DNA from: Dasypus novemcinctus
Taxonomy: Eukaryota > Chordata > Mammalia > Cingulata > Dasypodidae
Reading direction: 5' to 3'
DNA: 64,000 nt
Assembly (NCBI RefSeq): GCF_030445035.2
Contig: NC_080694.1
Coordinates: forward strand, 70,261,147 to 70,325,146
The notes under the pieces: model-generated
Database searches by the model: none
Told to the model about the DNA's origin: nothing
Seen by the model: the letters and a program-made list of their open reading frames with translations, nothing else
Shown here: positions 25,242 to 37,330 of the stretch, piece after piece
Numbering within the stretch: the stretch's first letter is position 1
How the letters are laid out: each line of letters opens with the position of its first letter
Made by a program: the position numbers and the translations under genes

Positions 25242-25719
25242 TGATGTGGGCTATGGGTGGAAGGCTCTTTGTCTCTTCAGAGATAACCTAATCTGAAGGC
25301 TGTGGGTGTGGAACGGTAAGAGGCTGCAGTCCTGCCCTTAGGAACAATGGCAACGGCTCCAGTCCCAGGAAACAGTTTAACAATGCAAGGGCTATAAACT
25401 TTAAGTATTTAGGGGAAATGCAAAAACCAAATATGCTGAAAGCTTATCTAGAATATCTGGAGTCCATGCTAAAAGCTTACCTAAGATGGGGAAGATATAT
25501 ATGCTAATTGAAGCCTATTAAGAACTGAAACAAAGGGACCATTTGGCCTTTCCTCTCTGTGTAAAAGACATTTGAAAATCTTGTTCAGGGCTCTGGATTC
25601 AAAGAGAAAGCTCCCAAGTCCGGCCGGCCATCAATAAACCATTTTTCCTTCTCAAAATCATTCCTGAGTCCTGGTCTCTCTATACTCAAATAATTGAACT
25701 TCTCTCAAATTCTACAACA
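25242..25719 (+). repeat. 3' LTR of ERV family A copy 2
   Basis: 478 bp, ends TCTACAACA followed by the target duplication CTAT. Confidence 0.94.
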
Positions 25720-25912
25720 CTATCATGACCTTTACCAATGAAAGATAAAATGTGAAATCTAAGTGAAAGTTAAGGAAAAATACCCCTGTTCAAAACTAGT
25801 TGAGACATAATGGTGAAAATGTTGGTTGAAGCAGATTAGCAGGCAGTTTGCAGACAATGCACTCAGAATTTACCCCTTGGGGGAGCCATTCAAGTGTTCA
25901 AATTAGCAACAG

Positions 25913-26362
25913 TGTAGTGGAGAAATTCGGGTATGCACGGTTTCGAAGGCCAGGACACGAGAATACCAAAAAGGAAGTTGGTTTATTTCGACCGGCCCGG
26001 CTTGGCGGACTTTTGTCCTAATAAAAACCGAGCCTCGAACAGCCTTTTCCAGACCCTTTTATACAGAGGATATAGGATTAGGAAGACTAACAGTGATGGT
26101 AAACAGACCTTTGGTTAGGTTCTTCAGTGTTTGATCTTAGTATCAGATAGGTTATTTTCTCCAGGTGAGTTACATATTCTCCACATCCAAGCCAGTTTGG
26201 ATTAGCATAGCTCCACATTGTCTGGAGGCAGCCCTGAATACACACTCAGTCTCACATCCCTTCTGAACATTCAAAGACTGTAGGGCCTATATTACTTATC
26301 TGGCCATCTTGGAGACTAGGTACTCTTGGAAATAATTTTGATTTAATGCACAGGCTATATCA
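25913..26362 (-). repeat. Solo LTR of a second class I-like ERV family
   Basis: 450 bp antisense, flanked by the target duplication ACAG (25909-25912 and 26363-26366). On the minus strand TATAAAAG lies at 26057-26063 and AATAAA near 25982-25987. Its R/U5 layout and the GGCCAGGAC phrase resemble family A, but U3 is different, so it is a relative rather than a member. Confidence 0.85.
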
Positions 26363-26366
26363 ACAG

Positions 26367-26889
26367 TACTTTAGGGAGATTTATCTAGGGAATAGGTACA
26401 AAATAAAAAAGGGAAATGAATGGCAGAAAAGGTAGTTTGGAATAATTGATGAAGTCTAGTCTTAAGGTGAAGTTCTGGAAGATGGTGTTAGCAGTAATGG
26501 AAATGAAAGGATATATAGGAGAAACATTTTGAAAACATGATTGGCATTATTAAATAATGGTGTGTGCATGTGCACGTGCATGCCATGCATGTGGAAAGAG
26601 TGAAAGCGTAAACAGAGCTGAGGCAAACATAAGTAGCAAGGGATGGCTTAAGAGTATGACTTGGAGCTTTAAGGAGAGCTTAGATGGGACAGACCTCCGA
26701 GAAGGGGCCACTGTCCCGCTAGTATCTTAGAAGTTCAAAAAGGGGTCCTTGAATGGCTAGAATCCAAAGCCTTAGCAGAGTGCTAAGCCTGCCTGAGGCT
26801 TCAGGTTCTGAAGGCATATGACAGGGCATGTATTAGGAGTTTGGGGTAAAAAACTGGAAAACAGAACCAACTACTACTGGATCCAATAG
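26367..26889. other. Intergenic sequence, nothing identified
   Basis: AT-rich, with a short alternating purine-pyrimidine run (26560-26592). No gene or named repeat supported. Confidence 0.5.
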
Positions 26890-27030
26890 CATGTGCCAGG
26901 TTCAAAAATTCTTTGCACCAGACTAATGAAAGATGTTGTTAATGGGGAAAAGTGTGGGAGGGGAAATGGTGGTGCATATGGGAATCCCCCTATATTTTTT
27001 ATGTAACATTTATGTAACATTATTTTGAAG
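26890..27030 (+). mobile_element. LINE-1 3' end fragment
   Basis: Sense 3'UTR end: a G-rich stretch (26952-26982), then the cctatattttttatgtaaca phrase shared with other L1 tails in the window. Confidence 0.5.
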
Positions 27031-27059
27031 TATCTTTATTTTATTTGTATTTCCCCAGG

Positions 27060-28110
27060 TCATTTTATTTTCTAAGTTAAGGTTTTTTTTAAAAAAAATT
27101 AAATTTGGAAAAAACAAACATATATAAATACCAATCAGGATTCCCATGTATCTCCCCACCACCAACACCTTGGATGGACCAAAGATCCAAGTCACTGGGA
27201 CACACAGTAAGTACAGTGTCAGTCATAGGCTCAAACAACAGGAGCAGAAGAGCCATGCATAGGGTAACTATAAACAAGTGCAACCTGTCACACTGGGGGG
27301 CATAAATTCCAAAGTGGGGCCCACTAACAGGACACTGAACCCCCAGCTGTTCACCTACCTGCAGTATGTGGATTCCTCCAGAGCTCCGAGGAGCCCCATT
27401 ATTTGAGGCAGTGTTCGCTGTGGCGATCAATGAGATCCTGCTGGGATGTGCGTAAGCGTAACCTCTGGAACAACCTCCCAATGCACTCCAAAATCTCCCA
27501 GCCACAAAATCTCAACTGTATCTACCAGTTCCCACCTTTGGTCAAGAGCCCCCTCCAGACACATTACCAATTGTTGCCAAACAACAATCCCTTGGTGCCA
27601 GGGAGGCTCACCCAAGGGTCCATGACCTACATGGTGGGGGAGGGGGGTGCAGTGTATCTAAATACTGAGTTTGGTCCTGAGAGAGGCCACATCCAAGCAA
27701 CAAAGTGGCCCCAGGAGGCAACTTCCAGGCAACATAGAGCACCAGATCAAGCTTCAACCCCATGAGAAAAGGTCCACAAGCACAGTCATCAACATCAAGG
27801 GTATGGGGCAATGGTCCATCTTCCTTCACCAGGCACTGCTGTACACTTGGGGGATTCCTAACATCCACTAAGAATGTAGGAGGACTCCCCAAGATGGGAA
27901 CCCAATACTCCCTCAGTTACTGTATGGGTCTCCACCCAGCAAGACAATGCCCATGAACAAGAGAACACATTCATATGCCCTAGGTGATCACCTCCCCATG
28001 CATCCCTCTGCCACCAGCACCCCACCCCAGTGACCCTCCTTAACTATAGCTGTGAATCCCATCCCACAATCCAAAACCTCTCCAAAAATAAAGTCAAAGA
28101 ACAACTAAAT
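27060..28110 (-). mobile_element. LINE-1 3'UTR, antisense
   Basis: Collinear with the L1 3'UTR text at 33950-34860 and 57180-57920, including the CATGACCTACATGGTGGGG-type block and the ccatatagtt/ctccctcagttactgta region. The left edge has an A/T run that may be the poly-A remnant. No ORF2 sequence is attached. Confidence 0.7.
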
Positions 28111-28259
28111 AAAATTAATAGAAAATTAAATAATGTTAATTTTTAAATAATGATATTCAATTTTTAAAAAAATTTGAATTAAAAAATTTAGACATTTTTG
28201 TCTTTCATCTCTGTAAAATCTGATATCTTGTATGTACAGTGACATTTTCTTCTGTATAT

Positions 28260-29010
28260 TCCCCCAGTGTCTTATTTCTTTCACTTTAGCTTCAAATAAA
28301 CTTTAGGTTACAGAAAAGTCACATAGGGAATATTGGGGATTCCCATATAGTCAATGTCCTCTCTTTTCTCCCCCTCTTCCCTCTTAATAACATTTTACAT
28401 GCATATGGTACATGTGTTACAATTGATGTACAAATATTGAAGCCTTGCTACTAATAAGAATCAATGCTTTACATTATGGTTTTACATTTTACACTATGGT
28501 CTACACTTAAATAGGTTTTCACAGAATTTAAAATGGCCTGTGTCCGTTATTACAAGATCATGTAGAACAATTCCATTGCCCCAAAATGCTCTGTATTCCA
28601 TCTATTCTATTCTTCCTTTCCCCTTCCTTCAGAACGTATGGTAACCACTAAGTTTCAATTTTTGAAGAATAAGATTCATAGTTATGTGCAATAATACTGA
28701 CGGCTTCACATATTGGTCTGTTTTCTTTTATTCTATTTCTGTGTTCTCAAGAGATTCTTTTTTCTCAAACTGATAACATAGCAGGACTTCACAAAATGGG
28801 AATTTAAAATTTTTTAATTATTTTGGTTTATTATATAGCTCTCCACTAAGTGATACAACACATTATGACAAGATGAAAATTTACATATTCCATAGAAGTC
28901 TGCCCCAGGTGCACCCTCTCCCATATACAACCCCACAGCCAACACCCTACACCAGTAACCCTTCCCTGCCATATTTTCCAAAAGATCATTCCCAACATAG
29001 TAGTTTTGAC
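28260..29010 (-). mobile_element. Older LINE-1 3'UTR fragments, antisense
   Basis: 28270-28620 carries the old L1 3'UTR phrase around GTGTTACAATTGATGTACAA, also at 31490, 35260 and 41450. 28840-29010 matches the later part seen at 35720-35870. These are probably two pieces of one decayed copy. Confidence 0.55.
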
Positions 29011-29639
29011 AACAGTAGTAGTCTTTTTTTTTTGGTTTGTTTTATATTTCATTTTATTTTTTGTTGGCTTTCGTGTCCCTATATTTTTATTGTAAATTGC
29101 ATAGAATACATTTTGGAAGTAGTCAGGGCATAGATATTGAATGAATCATTTTTTACTAGTGGATGGAATTACATATATTATGGAGAAGTCTTAATACTTC
29201 AAAGATGGTTATGTATTTTGTTTCAGGAATAAACATTTTCCTCATTTTCCTTGTTACAGAAGATGGAGTATAAGAAATCTGAATGCTACCTATGCCTTAT
29301 TAACTCACCTAGAGGAATATTAGTAAAGATGTAGAAAACACTAAAACAATAGTTGAACAATATTTCTTATTTAGTTATCTAATCAGGTAATATTCTCTTA
29401 GTATATAAGTTTATCGAAATCAACAGTATCAATCTATATATGTGTATTTATATACATATATCCAGATTCATATGTAAAAGAGAGTAAGGGGTATATGCTT
29501 GTTCCATAAAAGCTTTACAAAGTATATTTTAATATCACAGAACTCTCATATGGATTTGTGTCATGTCTTGTGTATGCAAAAATACATTTGTATTAGTGAC
29601 TTCCTCTACTTCACTATAATTTTTTTTCAAATTCTACTC

Positions 29640-30260
29640 AATTTATTCATTTCTTTAAAAGATATTACATTAAAAAATATGAGGTCCCCATTTGCCCCCA
29701 CTGCCCCCCCCACTTCCCCTCCAATAACACTCTCCCCCATCATCATGTCACATCCATTGCATCTGGTGAGTACATCTCCAGGCATCGCTGCACCCCGTGT
29801 CCCGTGTTCCACACCATAGCCCACACTTTCCCATGTTCCATCTAGTGGGCCATGAGAGGACATACAACATCTGGCAATTGTCCCTGGGGCACCACCCAGG
29901 ACAACTCCAAGTCCCGAGAATGCCTCCACATCTCTTCTCTTCCTCACGTTCCCCACACCCAGCAGCCACCATGGCCACTTTTTCCACATCAATGCCACAT
30001 TTTCTCGATTATTAACCACAATAGTTCATGAGTAGAATATCATTAAGTCCACTCTGAGCCTTACTGGATTCCTCCTTCTTGTGGACCTTGGTTTGGTTGT
30101 GTCCACTGCACATCTATGTCAAGAGGGGGTTTAGATTCCACATGGATATTGGATGCAATCCTCCTGCTTTCAGTTGTAGGCACTCTAGGCTCCATGGTGT
30201 GGTGGTTGACATTCTTCAACTCCAAGTTAGCTGAGTGGAGTAAGTCCAAGTCTTAAAAAC
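29640..30260 (-). mobile_element. Young-type LINE-1 3' end, antisense
   Basis: Starts with an A/T-rich terminus, then the C-rich strand of the purine tract (29697-29730). The CATGGCCACTTTTTCCAC block and the conserved TCCATGGTGTGGTGG block (30190-30205) follow. The same order is seen at 32537-33080 (sense) and at 33180-33820, 53330-54030 and 56515-57100 (antisense). Confidence 0.85.
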
Positions 30261-31345
30261 GATGGAGGAGGAAGAAAGGATGTGATACCATATCCCTTGA
30301 TGACTTCATAAAATAATTTGTGTGGAGGCTAGCTAGGATTGCCTGGAAGAGATTCCTATAATCCCCGGCTCTACTTAGAAATAAGGATGGTATTGATGGA
30401 GTTGATCATTGACATCACTCTCCAGTGAACAGAACACCAAAAAATAGAAAAATTAACATCTTTTATGCCCCAGATTTGGGAAAAACAAGATGAAACATAT
30501 CAAACACTTTGTCACATTTTAGCCTCAAATAGCCTGTCCATAACCTGCAATCTTCCTCTTATCAAAGATCAAAATAGTTATATATCAGGTCTGATCAAAT
30601 GGCAGTGACCATCTAGAGCAATGTTAAAAGAATTATAGAGGGTTATATGTTGACTTGGGAATGAAAAGATTAAAGAGATCTACAGCAGTTCCTACCCTGA
30701 ACAAGATAGGGTGTAGAACACTTAGATATCTTATGTTTCCCAACATTTTATAACATGATACTCTTTGCATTCCATAAGGCGTGTTCACCAGATCAGGTTA
30801 TTTTAAATTCAGCCCTCTCTCTTTAAAAGGCGTTGTCACCAAGAGTTGCCTTGGACTCCGAACAATGGTTATAGAGTCAGTAAAGGGGTGTTTTATTAAT
30901 ATCTTTCACTAGTGCTTAACTGTGTACTTCCCAACTCCTATGAAGCATCTCTTTGCCAAATCAAGATCATGGGACTGACTCAGGTCAAATACTCTGAGTC
31001 ACTACACCTCATTAATCAATTCTGTCAAAAATATTTATCAACTTTTAACCATGCTAATATGGACTATTGGTTGCAGAGAAAACAATCAATACATACTGGA
31101 AGTTCAGCCAGAACCCATCCCATTGCTAGATATTCACCACAATTATCCTCATGTAAATGGGTAAATAGTTGCATCTTTTTATTCATAATCATCAAGTTTA
31201 ATTGTTGTTCATGACTTTTCTCCCTTCCTAAATCCAGAATACTTAAAGCCATTAAGACTAATTCTTCATGTTGTAGAGTAGTTGGAGATGGACATTTTTT
31301 AAATAATTAAATCAATGCCTAGAAGCTAGCGTCTCATTTATTTTT
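30261..31345. other. Intergenic sequence, nothing identified
   Basis: No exon recognised. A 100-codon frame (30912-31214) has no recognisable similarity. Confidence 0.45.
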
Positions 31346-31349
31346 TCTT

Positions 31350-31700
31350 TTTTTTTCTTTTTTTATATGTATTTTTAATTTTAAAGGAGTTTTTGATTAC
31401 ATAAATGTTACATAGAAATACAGGCAATTCCCGAACCTCTACCCCCTCTCCCTCCCACATCTTACCACATTAACAACATGTTTCATTGTGGTTGTCACAA
31501 TAATGAACAATAATGTTACAATTGATGAACACATATTGTAACAATAATGTTACCATTGATGAACACATATTGAAGCATTGCTATTAACCATGGACTACAG
31601 TTTAATTATAGTTTATACTCTGCTCTGACAAAATATATAATGGCCTGTATCCATCATTTAATGCAATAATCTTAAAAATTGAACTTAATGCCAATAGATC
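31350..31700 (-). mobile_element. Older LINE-1 3'UTR fragment, antisense
   Basis: Contains the GTTACAATTGATGAACA phrase, present twice in a tandem duplication of about 38 bp (31508-31574), and the gtatccatcatt phrase typical of old L1 3'UTRs. Confidence 0.55.
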
Positions 31701-32099
31701 TCTGATGACAAAAATTTCAAAATTTTAAATGTAGACAGGTCATTATCTCTGATATTTTCCTTTTGGCTCAGGCTCCAAGAGGACTAAGTAGCAGTGTTGC
31801 ACCCAGACATGACCCAATTAAGTGGCTGTAATCCCTCTTTTCCTCAGGTCCTAAATCAGATATGGACAGAGCCCAGGAAGCTTAAAGCCCAGGTTCTGTT
31901 GATGGAGCAAAAGTGCCAGATGCCTTGCTCAGGCCACCTGATATGTATAAGGACCCTGTCATTACACCACTATTTAATTTTGTTTATTTTCTAGTGGTTA
32001 TCCCAGCATTTATGGCATATCTCCAGTCTACCTTCAAGAACATTACAACAATCCATGTGTAATGTGAGAACCGAAGAAACAGTGCATATCCAATTCCTC
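31701..32099. other. Short unassigned gap
   Basis: No gene or named repeat could be supported. Confidence 0.4.
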
Positions 32100-32159
32100 T
32101 CTAACATGCCGTGCTTTTTATTACACTTTTTTATTAAAGTTAATAGATCTCAAAGAATG

Positions 32160-33085
32160 TTACATTTAAAAAAAGAGGCTGGAGGTTGTCAGAAGGAATG
32201 CCCTTATGCACAAATGAGCAGAGTCTGAGAGACAGATAAAGTAGATACAACCCCAGGTATTGGTTCTTTTGAGGAATAAAGAGACCCACGGGTTCTATGA
32301 TCATGGCAGATGGGGTTCACTACCATGGCAGATAGCCCTTCTTTGGAGCTGGTGTTTCTGCATGATGGAATTGAACTCAGAGGGGATCTCTTTTCACAAG
32401 ACTTGCATGCTACTTTAATGGAATTGTCATTGGTGCTGGGGTTTTAGATATATTTAGGGGATTTGAATCTCTGGACTGATAATAAGACACCCAGGCCCAG
32501 AGCCTCAACAGACTTCAGCTCCTACACTTTGATTTATTGGACTTACCCCACTCAGCTAACATCGAGTTGAAGAAGGGCAACCACCACACCATGGAGCCTA
32601 GAGTGTCTACAACTGAAAGCAGGAGGAGTGCATCCAGTATCCATGTGGAATCTAAGCCCCCACTTGACATAGATGTGCAATGGAAACAACCAATCCAATG
32701 TCCACAGAGAAAATGTGGAATGGGTGTGGGAAGGGTAGCCATGGTGGCTGCTGGGTTTGGGGAATGGGAGGAAGAGATGAGATGTGGAGGCGTTTTCGGG
32801 ACGAGGAGATGTCCTGGGTGGTGCTTCACGGACAATTACGGGACATTGTAGATCCCCCCAGGGCCCACTGGATGGAACATGGGAGAGTGTGGGCTATGAT
32901 GTGGACCATTGACTAGGGGTGCAGTGATACTCAGAGATGTACTTACCAGGTGCAATGGATGTGTCACGATGATGGGAGAGAGTGTTGCTGTGGGGGGAGT
33001 GGGGGGTGGGGGCGGTGTGGTTGACTGGGACTTCATATTTTTTGAATGTAATTTATAAAAATAAATAATTAAAAAATAAATAAAT
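32160..33085 (+). mobile_element. LINE-1 3'UTR and 3' end, sense
   Basis: Runs through the block at 32537-32851 (an open frame MDLPHSANIELKKGN...), a G-rich tract at 32985-33018, then the terminus TTTTTTGAATGTAATTTAT and an A-rich tail to about 33085. 5'-truncated, with no ORF2. Confidence 0.85.
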
Positions 33086-33119
33086 AAATGAATCCAGTAA
33101 TAGGATTAAGTATTTAAAA

Positions 33120-35030
33120 AAAACAAAAAAAAAACATTAAGAGGTTCCCAAATACCCCACTCCCCACACCCCCACCCCATCATTTTTTCAAATTGTATTT
33201 TTTGAAGATGTATCATCACAAAAAATGTTACATAAAAAATACAAGATGTTCTTGTATAACCTCCACCCCCCCCACCACACTCTTACACCAACAACTTCCT
33301 TCATCATTGTGGCACACTCATCACACTCGCTGAACACAGGTGGTGCACTGCTGCTCCACATAGATAATATTTTACCCTGTTTTTCACACTTTCCCCCATA
33401 CATTCAGTGGGTAATGGCAGAATATATAAAGGTCAGCATCTGACTCTGCAATATCATTTAGGACAGCTCAAAGTCACAAAAATTCCCCCACAAAACATCT
33501 CTTCTTCCCTCTCCCTGCTCTCAGCAACTACTGTGGCCACTTTCTCCACCTCAATGCTACAATTTATTCTATTATTGATCACAATAGTTTTATCATAGAA
33601 TGTCAGTAAGTCCACTCTAATGCCTATTTTATTCCTCCATTCTGTGAACCCAGAGATAGTGATGTCCACTCCACCTCTAGATCAAGAGGGGTTGTAGATT
33701 CCACATGGATGATGGATGCAATCCCTCTACTTGCAGTTGTAGGCACTCTTGATTCCATGGTGTGGTGGTTGACCATTTTCACCTCCCTATTAGCTGACCT
33801 GGGTAAGTCCAATGAACCAGATAGTAAGAGTCACAACTTGGCTGAGGTTCAGGGCCCAGCTGGCCCATGGGCAGTCCAGAGATTCAAGTCCCCTGAGTAT
33901 GCACCATCCCAACCACAGGCTCAGTTAAAGTGACAGGAGAGGCTTGTGTAGGAAGGTCACATCTGAGTCCAGTTCCATCACACTCATGAGCACGAATTCC
34001 AAAGTTTGGCCTACTGACATGGCATAGAACTCCAAATCCATCTACTATGCCCATTTACCCTGTGGATCACCATAGCCTTCAGGAGAATCAGCATCTAGGG
34101 TTGTATCTACGTTGGCACTCTCTGGGGTCCTGCTGAGGTGTGTGTAAGCATGACCCCTCTGATGACCTCCCAACACATTTTGGAAGACTCTTGGCCATAT
34201 AAACTCATTTGACTTTGCCATTTCTCTCTTTAATTCAAAGTCAAAAAGCAGTTTTTAACACTTGATCCAACATGAAGGCTGAGATATTCTGCTGGTCTGA
34301 GTTGACCCTTTTATTCAAGGTCTCTTTCTAGTTGCATCACCAGTGAGTGATTGGTAGTAAACTCTTTGTGCCAGGGAGTCATGTCCCATGCTGGGGGGAA
34401 GGTAATGCATTTACATGCTGAGTTTGGCTTAGAGAGTGGCCACATCTGAGCAACACGGAGACTCTCAGGAGGTAACTCGTAGGCACACTGCAGCTTGAGA
34501 CCTAGTTTGTTTTTCAGGCACACAGGTTCATAAGCATAGTCACAAGTATCAAGGACTCATTATTGGACCATTGTTCCTTATTGGTCTTTGCCATTGCACT
34601 TGGGGGATTTTTGTTGATCCATTGTGGAATGTGACAGAGCTCCCTTAGAACTCAGGGTAGGAACTCAGCACTCCCTCAGTTGGCATTGTAGCATTTTGTA
34701 AATACTACAAAAACACCCAACAAAATCAGAACATTTGTATGTCCCCTACATACATGCAATGGAGAATTCCCCAATTTATGTGCCCCCCATCAATAACACC
34801 CCACACTAATGTTCCTCCCCTGCCATAGTTGAACCTCTCTGTGGTCCAATACTTCTTCAACAATGAAGCCTAATATATTGCCTAATTCAAAGAATAGAAA
34901 TTTGAAATAGAGTGATGGGTTTAAAGTTTAGAAATAGAATACATAATAATTTAGAAATACTAAAATAAAGTAAAAATAAATTGGTGTACTAGTAAAATGA
35001 AAAATATTATAAAGCTTTATTTCAAACATT
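33120..35030 (-). mobile_element. LINE-1 3'UTR, antisense, nearly full 3'UTR
   Basis: C-rich tract at 33158-33178, terminus phrase at 33185-33240, then the recurring 3'UTR blocks in order. It lies tail to tail with the sense copy ending at 33085. About 20 bp of MaLR-like LTR text (33087-33106) sits between them. Confidence 0.8.
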
Positions 35031-35129
35031 TTACCTTTCATCATTGTAGTAGTTGTTGCCCTGTATGTACAGTAGGAAGGCACTTTCTTTCAATTCTTCC
35101 TCAGTGTCTACATACTTTTTTCCTAATTT

Positions 35130-37140
35130 TTAATTATTTTCTTTGAAAATGTATTAGATCACAATATAGGAGACTCCCATATATCCAACATCAAACCCTT
35201 TCCCCTTTCCCTATTAATGTAATTTTTACATGTTCATGTTATATTTGCTGCAGCTGATGTACAAATTTTGAAACATAGCTATCAAACATGGTTCTGTTTT
35301 GGTTTACATTATGGTTTATATTTTGACTGTACAAATTTCTAATTTTTTAGTTTCTTTATGTTTTATATTATGGTTTACATTTTAGCTTATAGACTTTTAC
35401 ACACTTTTGGTGTAAGTTAACGTGTCCTATATCCATCATTGTATGATCTGTGGAACACTTCCATTGCCCCCTGTTGCCCTGCTTCCATCTATTCTATGCC
35501 TCTCTCCCTGCCCCTCAGGGTGAACAGTGACAATCAATCTTCACTACTTGATGGACCAGATTTATATACACTATAACAATGCTGAGGGATTGATATGCTA
35601 GACTGCCCTAAATAATCGGGAGCGACCAATTCTGTCGAGAGACACAATTCCCTCTATTTGGGAACATCAGGTCTCCCCAGGATGTGGGAACACCTTCACA
35701 GTTATTGTATGTTGCTCCACCCAATAATATAATACACTATGACAAAATGAACACTCACACACTCCCTAGAAGCTTGCCGCTGTCCCAGATGCTTCACCCA
35801 GTAAGTGCCTTAAATACATAATCCTTCCTTATTATATTTTCTAAAGAGTTTTCTCAACATTATAACTTCAAACATATACCTGACATTCTCCCATATTCAA
35901 CTGTTCCACGCAGCCCTCCCCCCAATTCCTTGGGCCAACTGACCAATCCCCCCGAACCCTAACCCCCTCAAGCCCACAAAGCCCCAACCAAATATATCCC
36001 TATGCCCCCATCTTATTCCTTCCCAGTACAAATACTTACCTACAACTTATCATAGACTTCACCCATGTAGGCATCAGCTTGCAACCTTCCTCCCCCTGCC
36101 CCCAATTCCTATCTTCCAATCTCTAGCTCTCTGAGACAGCTTGGTTTGCTTTTCTCATATCAGAGAGGTCATGTAGTATTTCTCCTTCAATGTCTGTCTT
36201 GCTTCACTCAACTCAAGATTCATCCATGTTATCACATATGCTTGTACTGTATTCCTTCCTATAGCTTAGTAGTATTCCATTGTATGTATAATCCACATTA
36301 TATGTATCCATTCATCTGTTAATGGGCATTTGTGTTGATTCCAACTTTTGGCAATAGTGAATAATGCTGCTATGAACATTGGTGTGCATATATTGGTTTG
36401 TGTCCTTATCTTCAGTTCTTCTGGGTATATACCCATCAGTGGAATTGCTGGGTCATATGACAAATCTATAGCTAACTTTTTGTGAAACTGCTAAACTGTC
36501 CTCCAGAATAGCTGGATCCTTCTGCATTCCCATCAGCAGTGGATGAGTGTTCCCATTCCAACACATCCTCTCCAGCACTTGTAGTCTTCCAATTTTTGAT
36601 AGCTGCCAAACTTATGGGAGTAAGATGATATCTCATTGTAGTTTTGACTTGCATTTCCCTAATGGCTAGTGATTTTGAACAATTTTTCATGTGTTTTTTA
36701 GCCGTTTGTTTTTCTTCTTTAGAGAAGCATCTGTTGAAAACTTTTCCCCATTTAGTAAATAGGTTGTCTTTTTATTTCTGAGATATAGGAGCTCTTTATA
36801 TATGCAGGATATAAGTATCTTATCAGATACATGGTTACCAAATATTTGCTCCCATTGTGTACACTCTCTTTTGACTTTCTTGACAAACTCCTCTGAGGGG
36901 CAAAAGGCTTTGATTTTGAGAAAGTCCCATTTATCTATTTGTTCATTTGCTACTCGTGCTTTGCATGTGAAATTCATGAAGCCATTTCTTATTACAAGTT
37001 GCTGTAGATGCTTGCCTACATTGATTTCCAAGGTTTTTATGGTCTTGGCTCTTATATTCAGGTCTTTGATCCATTTGAGTTGATTTTTGTATAAAGTATG
37101 AGAGGGTAATTCTCTTTCCTTCTTTTGTGTATGGATATCC
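35130..37140 (-). mobile_element. LINE-1 ORF2 C-terminal end plus older 3'UTR, antisense
   Basis: 36250-37140 encodes, in broken minus-strand frames, the ORF2 tail. Visible blocks include KWIKDLNIRAKTIKTLE, QIDKWDFLKIKAFC, SLAIREMQVKTTMRYHLTP, IPLMGIYPEELK and MFIAALFTIAKSW ending in IHTMEYY, all hallmark L1 ORF2 phrases. 35130-36250 is the attached old-type 3'UTR. The reverse-transcriptase core is missing, so the copy is 5'-truncated. One long open stretch (36687-37226, 179 codons) covers part of it and ends upstream in 3'UTR text from another copy. Confidence 0.88.
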
Positions 37141-37149
37141 AATTCTCTA

Positions 37150-37330
37150 GGTACTATTTGTTGAAGAGGGGGTATAGATTCCACATGGATGATGGATGCA
37201 ATTTCTCTGCTTGCAGTTGTTGGCACTCTTGTATGCCCTGGTTTGGTGTTTGATCATCTTGACCTCCCTGTTAGCTGACCAATGAACCAGATAGTAGGAG
37301 TCACAACTTGGCCAATATTGAGATTAAAAC
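37150..37330 (-). mobile_element. LINE-1 3'UTR fragment abutting an ORF2 piece
   Basis: Matches the block at 33690-33850 (GATTCCACATGGATGATGG and following text). It is joined directly to ORF2 sequence at about 37145, an order that does not exist within one L1. Confidence 0.7.

Larger units (their letters stand above)
18814..25719 (+). mobile_element. ERV family A, copy 2 (paired LTRs, no recognisable gag/pol/env)
   Basis: A 6.9-kb element with the target duplication CTAT (18810-18813 and 25720-25723), different from copy 1. It is therefore an independent insertion, not a segmental duplicate. Its LTRs differ at about 13 positions by hand count (near 3%). The interior (19292-25241) is collinear with copy 1, including the leader, embedded LTR-like module and 319-bp exon-like segment, and is about 320 bp shorter overall. 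As in copy 1, no gag, pol or env can be recognised. Few-million-year age by LTR divergence. Confidence 0.92.

Noticed and set aside
3517-25719. A segmental duplication explaining the two long similar blocks
   Set aside because: Similarity stops exactly at LTR ends, and each block has its own 4-bp target duplication, so they are separate insertions.
27089-27892. Several 94-138 codon frames on both strands
   Set aside because: They overlap one another inside L1 3'UTR sequence also seen elsewhere in the window.
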